Positions 33,312-45,089 of a stretch of 64,000 nucleotides of DNA are shown here, piece after piece. The notes under the pieces are model-generated. The model was not told the origin of the DNA and ran no database searches. It saw nothing but the letters and a program-made list of their open reading frames with translations. Position 1 is the first letter of the stretch. Every line of letters begins with the position of its first letter. The translations under genes and the position numbers were made by a program. The DNA comes from Daedaleopsis sinensis (taxonomy: Eukaryota > Basidiomycota > Agaricomycetes > Polyporales > Polyporaceae): assembly GCA_033807695.1 (NCBI GenBank), contig CM066306.1, positions 3,844,001-3,908,000 on the forward strand, in the 5' to 3' direction.

Positions 33312-34890
33312 ATGTCTGCGCACTCCGAGTCGCCCACTACTCACGTTCCTCCCTCTCCGATTCGTGCCGCCGGGTCGCCCTTCGACAAGGCCAGTGCCGA
33401 TATCATCCTCCGAACGGTCGACCGTGTCGACTTCCGCGTCCACAGCCATATCCTCATCGTCGCGTCCCCCGTCTTCGAGTCGATCCTCGGACTCCCGCAT
33501 ACCCCAGGCAGCACCGGCGACGAGACGCTCGACGGGCGTCCTGTCATCGAGATTAGCGAAGACAGCGCATGTCTCGACACCATCCTCCGGATATGCTACC
33601 CTGTTGAGGAGGGGTCGCCGCCCACCACTGTCGAGGCTGTCGAAGTGCTACTAGATGTCGCGGCGAAGTACGAGATGCACTACCCCTCATCCGTGTTGAA
33701 GAAGCACTTCCTGGGGCTTGCCGCGCAGAAGCCGTTTGAAGCATACGCCGCCGCGTGTCGGTTGGGATCTGAGGACCTCGCTAGGCACAGCGCGGAGCTG
33801 ACGTTGAAACACCAGGAGCACTTTCAATGGAGCAGTCGAGATATGGGTGCCGGAACTGCCGGACAGTATTTCCGGCTGCTCGAGTTCCGTCGGCTCAGCC
33901 GCGCTGGCCAATTGGGGGCCGATTATCGTTTCGTGACACCGCCGCACCCTGTTACAGTCTCCGAAACCACCGAGCTCCCCTCTTCGTCCACTCAATGGGC
34001 AACTACCGTCCCCGCTTACGACCTGTTTCCTAACATGCCTTTTCTTGACCTTATATGTCGATCCTCTGATGGGCACGACTTCGAGGTCCACCGCGGAATC
34101 GTCTTTTCGGCTTCTCCGATATTGTGCGGGAGAATCAAGGAACTAGTTGTGGGCACTTCAATCGCGTTAGACGATAGTATGGAAAGCGCGCACTCTCTCC
34201 CCGTCCTCTGTCTCGAGGAACGCATGACCGTAGCAAGTGCCATCCTCCGAATGTGCTACCCAATGGCGAGTGAACTTCCTATCGACCCGCAGGACTTCTC
34301 AGACGTCTTTTCCGCGGCGAAGAACTACGATATGAAGAGGGCTTGTAAGAAGATCCAGAAGCGATGGAGAGAAGTCGCGCAGCGCAGCCCACTTCGAGCG
34401 TTCTTCAGACTTGTTGGGAGGAAGGCGCCGAGCAGGCAACACAGTCCCTTATGAACCATCCGCTCGATGGACAGTATGCCCGAGAGATGGAGCTGGTCCC
34501 AGCTCGAGCGTATGACGCCCTCATCGCTCACCGAAAATCCTATCAAGCAACAGTGCGCGAGCTCTGCAAGCGGGAACTCTATGGGCAGGACCAGTCTCCC
34601 ATTTCCATATTCGTTCAAAGTTGTCGACGTTCTCATTCAGGGCGGATACTTAGTGATGTAGAGGCTTTGCTGGATACTATACAGGAGGTGATCCCGCCCC
34701 CCTCAAAAGGCGGCCGCTCGGGCAATTCCTATTACAAGATGTTGAGGTGTGTACCGCACTGAAGACCCTATCGATCAAAGCACACGAGGTGAGTGTTCTT
34801 GACATTGTCGAGCTCAGCACACTTACCATGTTCCTGCGGTTCTAGATTCGTTTTTGTGACCCCAGCTCCGATGTTGCTGTGCTGAGCTAG
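33312..34890 (+). CDS. Double-BTB protein, probably frameshifted (paralogue 1)
   Basis: Two BTB/POZ-like domains in tandem: the first from 'FDKASADIILRTVDRVDF' to 'LLDVAAKYEMHYP', the second from 'FLDLICRSSDGHDFEVHRGI' to 'VFSAAKNYDMKRACKKI'. The continuous frame runs 33312-34454. After 'SPLRAF' (about 34400) homology to the other paralogues continues in another frame ('CWEEGAEQATQSLMNHP', 'LVPARAYDALIAHRKSYQA'), and further breaks follow near 34620. The 3' exon equivalent can be traced to about 34890. BTB domains mediate dimerisation and often recruit Cul3 ligases; the role of this Agaricomycete group is unknown. A one-base error in the sequence could explain the first break, but not all of them. 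Confidence 0.65.
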
Positions 34891-35022
34891 CTCGAGCATC
34901 GTTGTCTATCGTTGTAGTAGGACTAGGACGACCGCAGTGCGCACATGGCATGCCTGTTTCTTGTCTGGGATACGGTACTGCGGTAGCATTACTTAATCGT
35001 CGCACATGAACACGAGGTACGT

Positions 35023-35030
35023 TATATAAA
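35023..35030 (+). promoter_or_regulatory. TATA box of double-BTB paralogue 2
   Basis: TATATAAA about 55 bp upstream of the ATG at 35082 and 95 bp upstream of the ATG at 35121. Confidence 0.45.
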
Positions 35031-35120
35031 GCCAGAGATTGCAGTGGAGGTCACTACGCTCGCATTCCTACTGACTACTACTTGACTCGGACTGCTATCA
35101 CCGGACACGCTCTGCAGAGT

Positions 35121-36767
35121 ATGACGACCCCTGCTCCCACCAAGAAATTCGCAAAAGGCCGCGGTCGCCATTCGCAGACATCCCAATCACCTGCGACTAG
35201 TACTGCCAGAACCGCACCATCGCCCTTTGACAAAGTCGGCGCAGACATCATCCTCCGTACCTCCGATTTGGTCGACTTCCATGTCTACAGCCATGTCCTC
35301 ATCCTCGCATCCCCCTTCTTCGAGACTATGTTCTCCCTCCCCCAGTCCCACCAATCGTCTCCCGACGACGCACAGACCGTCACCGATAATCGCCCTGTCA
35401 TCGATGTCACGGAGAATAGCACCACACTCGAAACCCTTCTCCGCATCTGCTACCCGATCGAGAGGCAGAGTTCCGTCCGCTCGCTTACGCAGCTGGAGGC
35501 CGAATGGAATGCGGCGGTGAAGTACGAGATGGCGGCGCCGCGCCCGGTGCTGATGACGGACCTTCTCGACGCCGCAAAAACATCTCCACTCGCCGCGTGG
35601 GCGGTCGCTTGTCGCGTAGGATTGGAACCGCTCGCCAGACGCGCCGCGGAGAACATGCCAAGGACCTCCCCACTGGTGATTGCCCCACAAGATCTCACAA
35701 GTGTGACTGCGGGGGATCTCTACCGCCTACGCGAGTTCCATAGCGGGCGAGCCCCTGCTGACTTTCATCTCCTTACGCCATCGAAAAGTACTGCCAGTGG
35801 CGGCGGGACACCCGACTCGGATGGTGACATTCACGCATCCATCCCATCTTGCCCCTCCTTCTCCGAACAAGGCATGCCTTTCGCCGACCTCATTTGTCGC
35901 TCCTCCGATGGCGTAGAGTTCGAAGTACACCGAGGGGTCGTATCTACAGCGTCCGCTATGCTTCACAAGAGAATCCAAGCTGTCTTGACCGAGTGGGAGG
36001 AGTCGGCGAAGACGACGCCGTTTCCCACAAAGCCCATTCTACAGCTCGATGAAGAGAAAACAATGGTCTCTGTCTTGTTGAGGATGTGTTACCAACCTTT
36101 CAGCGATCTCCCGAGGAACCCCACCACCCTCTGCAAAATCCTCGTAGCCGCGGAGAAGTATGAGTTGGATGGAGTATGTAAAGCTGTCCTGAACCAATGG
36201 GGCAATTGGGCCACGCGAGGTGTTGATGCTCTGTCCTTCTATCTGGTCGCTGCTGGCTTAGAGTGGAAGGAGATCGCACAAGAGGCGGCGGCACACACGC
36301 TCTCCGATCCTCTGCTACCTAGCTCAGCAGAGCACCACTCATACCTCGTCCCTACCAGTACTCCGTTATACTCCCCCATCATGGAGTCGACGCCGGCTAC
36401 CGTGTACCTGACGCTGGTCCGTTACCACGAAGCTTACCTTCGAGCTGCGCAGGAGATATTCCAGAACTTTTCTCGTAAACTTGCCAAAGTGCTTCACAAG
36501 GCCATTCTATCACCACACGACACATTTTCATTCACCTCAGATGGGATCATCGAGTCTTACCGTCAAGGATACACTTCTGGCTATGCCAAGGACTACCATT
36601 ATGGCTCCGAGCCGAACTCTACTATTCGGAATTTGCAGGAGGCTTTGGATAAAATGGTGTTGAAGATGAAAGAGGTGAGTACTGTGCATTGCGTGACTTG
36701 TTCACAAGTTATAATCTGGGCGATGACTGACATAAGCCTGAGTATCTAGTTGACGGTCGCGCTGTAA
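35121..36767 (+). CDS. Double-BTB protein (paralogue 2)
   Basis: Exons 35121-36674 and 36750-36767 give 524 codons (523 aa); an in-frame Met at 35082 is an alternative start. The first BTB-like domain begins at 'FDKVGADIILRTSDLVDFHV' and includes 'ILASPFFETMFSLP'; the second begins at 'FADLICRSSDGVEFEVHRGV'. A C-terminal helical region contains 'MESTPATVYLTLVRYHEAYL' and 'KVLHKAILSP'. The last exon is only 18 nt and encodes LTVAL plus stop, as in the other paralogues. No nuclear localisation or DNA-binding motif is evident. A dead DJ-1/PfpI copy follows downstream, the same order as in the 50-58 kb arm. Confidence 0.85.
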
Positions 36768-36778
36768 TGTCAAGAAAG

Positions 36779-36782
<4 letters not shown>

Positions 36783-36810
<28 letters not shown>

Positions 36811-36812
36811 AA
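36783..36812 (+). repeat. (GGA)n microsatellite
   Basis: A run of AGG/GGA units just downstream of the BTB gene. Confidence 0.7.
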
Positions 36813-37319
36813 AGTTTCGGCAAGAGCGAAAAGCATGAAGTGACTCAGAAGTGCTGCGATGGGTGCTGGCTGGAATTATTTCCGGCGGTAAGCGGCCGCC
36901 TGTGATTATTCCATGATGGTGTTGGCATTCTGATATCTCGTCACTCAGCGCATTCGGACATCGATGGAGTATACAACGGATGGTGTGCACGAACCGATGG
37001 TGCCTGGCTGTTGACTACGGTATCCGCCCATTCGCCTAGGAATGTAACATAGTACGCAGTGCGATTTCAACGTTCAACTTCAGGTTTGTCACTGTTCCGA
37101 GTTGAGGCTGATCGGGGATATCACTCGACCGATGGGCCACGATTCCTGACTCCTACGGACACAATTCGCGAACGCGGAGATCTTAGTGAACGAACATCTG
37201 CTTTTTCATGAAGTTCTGTCGTGTCGTGTAACAACGACGGACATTGCGCAGTCTATGCCAGTGGTCTTGCGAGATCTTGAACGTGAACACCCGTGCTCAA
37301 GAAGAGGAGGAGGAGGGTA

Positions 37320-37780
37320 AATTCGGCCGCAGCGAAGATCGGCGTCCGCGTCTTCGACGGGCCCCAAGAGCGGCCTCGCGTGATCGTGCGCACCTTCCCG
37401 ACCGACGCACACCTTCGCGCGTCCCTAAGGCTGAGGCGTCACGCACGATCGCCGCCGCTACGGGGGTCCTCGACGGGAAGACGGCGCGGGCGACGGGCGA
37501 CAATGTGCTGTGGTGCGCGATCACAAGCGCGGCGCCGAAGGTGAATGGGTCAAGCACGTGTGGTACGCCGTCGACGGGAACATCTGGACGCCGAGCGGGG
37601 TCGGCGCGGGGATCGACGCGACGCTGGCGTGGGTCGAGGAGGTGTTCGGGGCGGAGAGGGCGCGGAGGACGGACGGAGTATGAGTGGAAGGACGATAAAA
37701 GCTGGAATGCGTTCGCGTACGTCTGGGCCGAGGACATTGACCTCAACAATAATCGTGTTGTTATGAGGTCGGCGAAATAG
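37320..37780 (+). pseudogene. DJ-1/PfpI pseudogene
   Basis: Clear remains of a copy close to the paralogues at 50021 and 54686: 'AAATGVLDGKTARATGDN', 'NVLWCAITSAAPKV', then after frame changes 'TEYEWKDDKSWNAFAYVWAE' and 'DIDLNN'. The N-terminal half is mostly deleted and the Cys elbow region is missing. At least two frameshifts separate the recognisable pieces, so it cannot encode the enzyme. Confidence 0.85.
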
Positions 37781-38506
37781 CACAGCGTCTGGAATCTGTG
37801 CCGATTACTGTGGTGAGACGTGGCGAGCTCCATCTAATGATAACCTGTAAACTGGAGAAAAGGGTAATGATAAGTAGATCGAGGCCAAGCTGCATCGGGT
37901 TGCTCATAGCTCCTCAGGGAGGACATTGATGCAAACTTACCGACTTCTGCTGGGGCAGTCCGCGAAACTAATCACTGTGCGAGGGGTAGCATTGCGAGTG
38001 TGTGAGCACGTATTCTGAGAATAAATGGTTGGATGGAGAACCACAAAGCTAAGAAGTATAGAGATGGCCGTGCGACGCTCGATCAGGCTCCGGATCTACT
38101 TGTTACAGATTTTAGTCTCCGAGTCCGGGTGCGTGGCATGCCAAGGTACTCACCATCATGTGCCACCGTACAGTCCTTCGGCGAGTACAAGGGTGTTCAG
38201 TCGAAGCTCGGTGTCCGAGGGCCTGGGGGTGCATGTGAGCAGGCGAGTTTCAAAAGCTTCTAGTGTTCAACGCAACCATCTTGTCCGAAAGTCTTCACAG
38301 ATTAGAAGATAATGTATCATGCGTGTGATCCTAACGCTACAAGTCTCGATAGTCAATTTAGTCCTAAGCGTCGTGAATAGCGTGCAATCTAGAATGTCCG
38401 TTCGCACCTAGGAGACGGTAAGCTCAACCATAACGGAAGCGGAGGCGTCGACTCACAGTGCAAACTACGTCGATGTGAACCTCATGTCCGTCCCCCCGCC
38501 TGGATA
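37781..38506. other. Intergenic, no gene seen
   Basis: Two overlapping plus-strand frames of under 100 codons (38025-38312) have no recognisable content. Confidence 0.4.
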
Positions 38507-39090
38507 TCAACTCTGTGGTACGTCCACGCCCTCCGGGACCCTCGCAGGCGCGGACACCCTGTGGTCCATTCCCGGCGGCACGCTCTCCTTCTCTCCATGT
38601 ACCCTCGGCACATCTGTCTCCACAAGTGGAGCAGTCTTCACATGCCTGAACACCCTGCTCGCGTCTCCACCCGCCTCGCGCTCCTTGCCCTCTTCGACGA
38701 CGAAGCGTTGCCCAGGACGGGCCTGCCCGTGGATGACGGCGGGGTCGGGCGGGATAATGAATGCATCCTCCGTCTTGGGTGGGTCGAGGAACTCGCGGTA
38801 GGAGCGGTAGCCGGCGGCCTTTGCGCGGCGGGCGCGGCGGTGCCGTTTGTAGAGCCAGACGATGATGCCGACGATCCAGGCGACGCCGACTAGCCCGCCC
38901 GAGATCGCCCCGGAGAGGATGGGAGTGAGTGCGCGGGATTCGCTGAGGATACGGGGTAGCGTCAGGACGCGGGGTGGAAGGTGAAAGAAAGGCTTCTGAG
39001 AAAGGGGGCGTACCCATGTAATGCGGCCTCTCTTGATTGCGAGGGTGTGAGGGCGTCCACTTGGTATGATAGGGTCGGGGTTGTTGGCAT
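38507..39090 (-). CDS. Small single-pass membrane protein
   Basis: Two exons, 39014-39090 and 38507-38942, sum to 171 codons (170 aa); the frame has no early ATG in the second exon, so it is easily missed. A short polar N-terminus ('MPTTPTLSYQVDALTP') precedes one strong hydrophobic segment ('SGAISGGLVGVAWIVGIIVW') and a basic stop-transfer cluster ('LYKRHRRARRAKAAGYRSYR'). The rest is a polar tail rich in Pro and charged residues ('FLDPPKTEDAFIIPPDPAVI'). This suggests a membrane protein with a small outer part and a cytoplasmic tail. No family recognised. Confidence 0.68.
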
Positions 39091-39257
39091 CGTGAGGAAG
39101 AGTTTAGGGTGTCAGTGTTCAATCTGTTCAGCCTTATGTTGTAGGACGGGGTGTTCGGCGTGTTGCTCCGGCGCAGTCAGATCATACAGCAGCGGGTATC
39201 AGAAAGGCCTGAAGGGAGAGTGCCTGGAAGATATGAGGCAGTCGAGGGGGTGCGGAA

Positions 39258-39323
39258 GAGGTGGGGGAGGAGGGGGAGGAGGAAGAGGAGGAAGAGGAGG
39301 AAGAGGAGGAAGGGAAGGAGGAG
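39258..39323 (+). repeat. (GGAGGAAGA)n purine microsatellite
   Basis: About 65 bp of GGA/GAA units; long proline- or glutamate-rich frames here are artefacts of it. Confidence 0.8.
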
Positions 39324-39387
39324 CAACAAATATTAACGAGCATGGTGGATGAGTGCGGTCATCGGCAGTGGGGCGAGATAACAACCC

Positions 39388-40010
39388 ATAGGCGCCTATC
39401 TAATCTAGCCGAATACATAAACATTGCATACAACGGGCGCCTACATAACAGCTTCCTTGAACCTTCCCAGCAAACGCCGCCTGGCCACAACCTGCCAGGC
39501 TGCCGTGGCCTTTCGTCAGCTCACGGCTTGTCCTCCGCTTCGACGTGCGATATTCATTCCGCTCGCTGAAAAGCCTGGCGCAAGCTATATGCAGCCAGCG
39601 ATGAGCTTGTCTCTCGTCCGCCACCTCGGTCCACTGCCACCTTTGCATTCGTTTCTCGACTGACTCTACTCCGAGTCCTTCAAGATCGGACTAATACGTA
39701 TACATCGCTCGACCGACTGCGATGAGAAGATGCTGGGCTGCGGTTCCGCGAAGGATTGTTACGGCAGGGCATGGACATCGCTTATTCAATGTCTGTGTCG
39801 ACGCACCCGGTAGAAGAGCTGTCCGGGTTGCTCCAGACATCCCTCATAGGTATGTCATCGCATAGTCGAGTCCTCGTAATCAGCTTTTATAAGTATAACT
39901 CTGCCTCGGCTCTCCCACGGCGCGCGAGCAGGCAGAGAGACACTGCTTATGCTAGATAAGACCTGTTTGATCTTGGATATGCAACCTCACGATCTTGAAT
40001 GTCCAGCCGA
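39388..40010 (+). repeat. Dispersed repeat family, copy b
   Basis: Begins GGCGCCTATCTAATCTAGCC and shares ordered blocks with 32430-32960, ending at the ATATGCAACCTCACGATCTTG block (compare AAATGCAGCCTCATGATCCTG near 32888). It abuts the 5' end of the second AIM24 gene. Confidence 0.55.
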
Positions 40011-40173
40011 TCCTGAGCAAACACATCATCTCGTTCAACATTCTCAGAGTTCGCTGCACAGAACATGTTGTCACAAACTTGAGAGACTTCCTCTCGGTAG
40101 CTCAGCTGGTCCCTCAAAAATGGTAGTGTCTGTGAACATAGCTATCCCTCGCTGCTATAATCCACTTTCTGAG

Positions 40174-41274
40174 ATGCACACGCTGCTCCTTGAACATGAT
40201 CTCACGCATTTCTCGTTCAGAGCATTGTCGCTGCAATCCGGCACCCAACGCCCCCCAATCTCCGGCCCGCGCAACACCCCGGTCGAAGGCCAGTTCGAGG
40301 GCGCCCAGTTCCGCATCGACTACCGCGACGGCAACAGCATGCTCTACCTCGGCCTCGAGCCGCAGTACCAGATCAAGGCCGTCCCCGGCAGCATGGTCGC
40401 GATGGACCCCGCCGTGCATGTCCAGGGCAAGCTCCTCGAGCTGAACACCAAGAGGCTCTTCAGTGGTACCGACGTGCGCACCCGCTCTCCCTTCGCCCGC
40501 CCGTATCTGATCTTACTACTCTTGCCATAGTGGAGCGAGTCGTTGTTCACTGGCCCCGGAGAGGTCGTCCTCGCCCCGCCGGCGTGGGGCGACATCATGC
40601 CGATCCGGCTGGACGGCGAGACGCACTGGACGGTCAGCAAGTCCGCGTTCCTGGCGTGTACCCCAGGAATCTCGCGCGAGTTCGAGTTCCAGGGCGCGCG
40701 CAAGGCCATCTGTGAGTCCTCCGCTACGTACGGCTGAGGGGTGCTTGCGCTCAACATCAACGGATCCCCCTGGGAAGTCTCCAGCGAGGGCCTCTATGTC
40801 GCACGCATGCGCGGCTCGGGCTTGCTGTGGGTCTACAGCGTCGGTGCTGTGGCCCCGAGAACGCTGCAACCTGGAGAAGAGTACATCGGTGAGGCTGGGC
40901 TCCATCCAGTACGTGTGCGCGGGAGTTGACATGCTCTGTAGTGGGCAAGGGCCATGCTGTCGCGTGGACGGCGCAGTATCGAGTGCAACGAGTCCACGCG
41001 GGGGGATTCCTGTCTCGGTACTACACGGGCGAAGGCTGGATCTCCCAGTACGTCTCTCGTGAGCGATTCTGAAGAAAGTACGCGCACTTGTTAACGGTTT
41101 TCCTGCAGCTTCACTGGGCCGGGCGTTGTGTACGTCCAGTCTCGGAGCCTTCTCTCGCTTGGAAGCTGGCTAGGCGAAGTCTCCTCAGGTTCGCGCTCGG
41201 GAGCGATCAGTGGTACCTTCTCGGGCATGGCGTCAGAAAGGCTGGCGACGGTCGTGCACTCAGTTGTGGGTTAG
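40174..41274 (+). CDS. AIM24-family protein, second paralogue
   Basis: Exons 40174-40473, 40531-40711, 40778-40888, 40942-41047 and 41109-41274 sum to 288 codons (287 aa). The second and third exons have the same lengths (181 and 111 nt) as in the AIM24 gene at 28001-29128, and intron positions agree; this copy has one extra 3' intron. Motifs: '[20 protein letters not shown]', '[20 protein letters not shown]', 'LFTGPGEVVLAPPAWGDIMP', 'AVAPRTLQPGEEYI', 'FTGPGVVYVQSRSLLSLGSW'. The N-terminus is uncertain: the frame is open back to 39949, and the Pro-rich head of the other paralogue is absent. The upstream sequence is a dispersed repeat, so the promoter may have been replaced. Confidence 0.82.
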
Positions 41275-41561
41275 GGGGGTCCGATGAGTGCTATCTAACT
41301 TACTCCATATAATCATCCACCACTCGTTCAATACCATCATACAAAACTCAGCAAGCTGAAACTTACAGTGTGCTATGCGACTAGGTCTGAAGGGCGTCGA
41401 TCGTGCGTGATCGATTGATCCGCGAGCCATACAAGACGCTCAAGCGCTCACAACTGGCTCGAAACTCAAGGTAGGATTGTACACATGATACAGCACATTC
41501 TGATCTGCTTTTAACTTTTGCATGTCGCTCGCCCCCTTCATCCACTTCCCTCGACACAACC

Positions 41562-44557
41562 TCAGTCGCAGTACGCGCCAACATTGGCGGGCTGCACGGA
41601 CAACCGGTCAGACCCATCGTGCGTCGCTGCCAGAAGAGGGCGGAGAGAGCACTCACAGCGACGTCCCGCGCGTACCGGTACAGCACCCCGCGCTTCTCGC
41701 GGTACTCGCGCGGCACCCACTTCTCGCGCCGGCGCTGCTGCTCTGCCTCGTCCACGAGCCAGTTGATCGCGCGCTTCTCGGTGTCGATGACGATCTTATC
41801 CCCGTCCTCGACGAGCGCGATCGGGCCGCCGACGAATGCCTCCGGCACGACGTGGCCTTGGTGCGTGTAGCGTCAGCGTCAGCGCACCGTGGCAGCCTCG
41901 TTCTAAGCAAACGCCGCTCACCGATGATGAACCCGCGCGACGCTCCGGAGAACCGGCCGTCCGTGATCAGCGCGGTCTTGCCCCCCAGGCCCGCGCCCAT
42001 GAGCGCGGCCGTCTGGCCCAGCATCTGCAAGCGCGTCGAATTCAGCGTCCTGAGCGCACCCCCATGACCCGGCGGGAAGGGGGAAGGGCGACGTACCTCG
42101 GGCATCCCGGGCGCACCCTTAGGTCCTTGGTACCGGAAAATGATGACCATCCCAGCGGTGATCTCGCCGGCCTCGAGCGCGTTGAAGAACGGCGGGATGG
42201 AGTCGAAGCACTTGGCCACGCCCTGCACGCAGTGATCTCAGTCTCAGCGAACCCACTCGTAGACGAGACGGAGAGAGAGCCGGGGCGACGTACCTCGAAG
42301 CGCAGGCCCTCCTTGCCCGTGATCTTCGCGACCGCCGTCTCGGGCGCGAGGTTGCCCCTGAGGATCGTCAGGTGTCCCGTCGCCTTGATCGGGTTCGAGA
42401 GCGGGCGGACGACGTCCTGCTTCTCGAAGTCGAGCTCGGGCACGTCCTCGAGGTTCTCCGCGAGCGTCTTCGCGGTCACGGTCATCTGCGTGCCGTCGAT
42501 GAGGTCCGTGTTCTTGAGGAGGTACTTGACCAGCGCGGGCACGCCGCCGACTGTGTGCAGGTCCTCCATCACGTACTTGCCGGAGGGTCTGTAACGCGCC
42601 ACCAGGATCTAGTAAGAGGAGAGCAAGGACAGGACGTGGATCGGTCACGTACTTGAGATCGGCCAGGTATGGGGTCTTGTCTGCGATCATCTGGAAGTCA
42701 TCGATAGTGAGCTCAACGTCGGCCGCGCGGGCCATGGCGAGCAGGTGGAGAACCTGGTAGCAGAGGCGGTTAGAATGTGCGCGCATATAGTCCGCGTCGC
42801 TGATACTCACGGCGTTGGTAGATCCACCGAGCACGTTGACAACGACAATCGCGTTCAAGAACGATTGGCGCGTCAATATGTCTCTACATACCACGCTACG
42901 TCAATGGCCGTGGTTCCGAGAGCGGCACAGTACGCACTTGGGCTTCAGGTCGAGCTCGAGAAGACGCTTCAGATATCCGGCAGCCTTGACGCACTCTTGC
43001 GCCTTCTCGGCGTACGTAGCAGGGAGACTTGCAGAGTATGGCAGCGAGAGCCCGAGTACTTCGAGCACACTCGACATCGTGTTCGCGCTTTATCACGGAG
43101 CGCTATCAGCACCTCACATCGACGGAGGCCGCGGTAATGTCACCTACGTGAACATGCCACCACATGCGCCCGCGCCAGGGCACGAATGGCGGACGACGTC
43201 GAGGCGCTGCTCCTCGGTGATCTTGCCGGTAGCAAACGCGCCGTAGGATTCGAATGCATCGGCGATGTTCATGTTCTCGCCCTTCTTGAAGCCCATGTGT
43301 GGGCAGTCGACCTCGCGGACTCCGGGCTGGATCGTCCCGCCGTAGACGATGACCGTCGGGCGGTTGTGGCGGGCGGCAGCAATGACGCAGCCGGGCATGT
43401 TCTTGTCACACCTAGTGGGCAAGGGTGGTTGTAGGCGAATGAGCAGATCGGGCAGATCGAGACGTACCCGGGGATGGAGATATTTCCGTCATAATGTTGT
43501 GCCTACAGGACTCATCAGACGCGGATGGCATCTCAGCCAAGTAGCTTGCTTACCATTACGACCTACGTGCAGTTCCATGATTAACTGCAGATATACGGCG
43601 AATGTGACGCTGTCGCTTACCGTCTCAATGGAATCCGCGATGAGATCACGACTCGGAAGCCTGCAAAAAAGGTTCCAGGACAGGTCTTGCGGTGGATACC
43701 TGAGCGTGTTCACTTACGAGTATCTCATGCCTGGCGCACAACTTGAATGAGAGAAATATCACGAGGCAACCTGGTACTGCTTACCTTCGGTACCCATCGT
43801 GATACCGTCACTGATAACAAGGTTTTAGTGTGAACGATTTTAAAGTAGAGATTTCTCTCACCTAACACCGACGGTGCTGAACGTTAGGCCAACAAGGCCT
43901 TCCTGGGTGCACCCGGCCTTGACATGCCTCGCTAGATCAAGCTTGAAAGCCAGTTAGTCTGGCTTCGCTTCTGTGTCACAGCATGACGTGCGTCGCCGAG
44001 CTACTATTCCGCGAGCGAAGCGTGCGGGGAAGTCTTTTCCTCGTGGGATGTATAGGCGGCGCACGTCGATAAACCTTCGCGGCTTACCAGATGGGTGTTG
44101 CAAGGGTTTCCTGTGCGGACATAAGCCGACTGCTCTCCCGAAGTCCAAGAAGCGCACACTCACCCTCCCACCACACCGGCGAGATACCGATCTGCGTTTG
44201 TGGCACGGGAACGCCAATGGTCGATCAGCGATTTCGAGTCGCACAAATATGCGGCGTACTCACCTGCGGCTTGTCCATATCATCCACCGACAGACCCGCA
44301 CCGTGAACTGTACAACATATCCCTCGTCAGCCATGTCCCTGCTCATCACACCCATATTTCAGGCTTGGAGAGACAGACGTACGCATTGCCTGGGCGCCTC
44401 CGCGCCTCTGCAGACAGATTCATTAGCCGCAACGGCATGGAAGATGCTGCGCTCGTACCTTGTCTTGTGTGAGGGCGCATGAGATCTTGTTCAGCTTCGC
44501 GCCATTGGTCGCCGAGCTGGTGGTCTTCGTGACCGAGTGACTGTCCGCAATATTCAT
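41562..44557 (-). CDS. ILV3: Dihydroxy-acid dehydratase, 20 exons
   Basis: Fe-S enzyme of branched-chain amino-acid synthesis (EC 4.2.1.9): dihydroxy-isovalerate and dihydroxy-methylvalerate to the 2-oxo acids. Exons in order: 44459-44557, 44383-44407, 44264-44307, 44164-44191, 44088-44110, 43862-43941, 43785-43810, 43718-43730, 43621-43660, 43554-43562, 43468-43502, 43148-43411, 42938-43087, 42811-42883, 42653-42753, 42294-42588, 42097-42222, 41922-42024, 41657-41856, 41562-41591; total 588 codons (587 aa). Signatures: '[20 protein letters not shown]', '[12 protein letters not shown]', cluster Cys in 'CDKNMPGC' and '[10 protein letters not shown]', and '[16 protein letters not shown]'. Exons of 9 and 13 nt are unusual. 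An in-frame Met at 44689 would add an Arg-rich head that could act as a mitochondrial presequence. Confidence 0.92.
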
Positions 44558-45089
44558 GTCAGCCCCTTTCGCCCAGACTCTGCAGCCCGCGCTACTGACA
44601 TCTGGACATCTCCTGCGTGGGCAGACATGGCGTGCGGGCGCGGTCGAGGACGATGAGGGGGTGGTGGCGGTCAGGAAGAAAGAGGACAAGCTGCACCGAC
44701 AAATGTGCTACGGCGCATGTACACGACGGAGCCCCATAAAACGGAAAGAACGGGGCCGGCCGGCATCTGACCTGGGCGGGGCGGACCGATCGCACATATA
44801 TTCGCGTCAGATCGATCTCCAGCACGCAATCCTCCTCTCCTTGTCTTAAAGTTATCATATCCACCCATCGCGATTGGCTCCCGCATCCCCGGTAGGCCCG
44901 GGTAGATGTTACCGCAAAAGCTGGAGGATATTGTAACTCCTTTATAAGTTTGGCATCAACGGTTTAGCAGAGCTAGAATACAGGATACATAGCACAACAC
45001 AGCACGTTACTCTTCAGCACGACATACCTGCGACATCCATCTCGCGCATCAGCCAACTCTAGATCTGAGGGCGGCGGCACGTCTGCAAG
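44558..45089. other. Intergenic between ILV3 and PEX5
   Basis: Upstream region of ILV3 and 3' flank of PEX5. No separate gene seen. Confidence 0.4.

Noticed and set aside
39199..39384. Proline-rich ORF
   Set aside because: Generated by the GGA/GAA microsatellite at 39258-39323.
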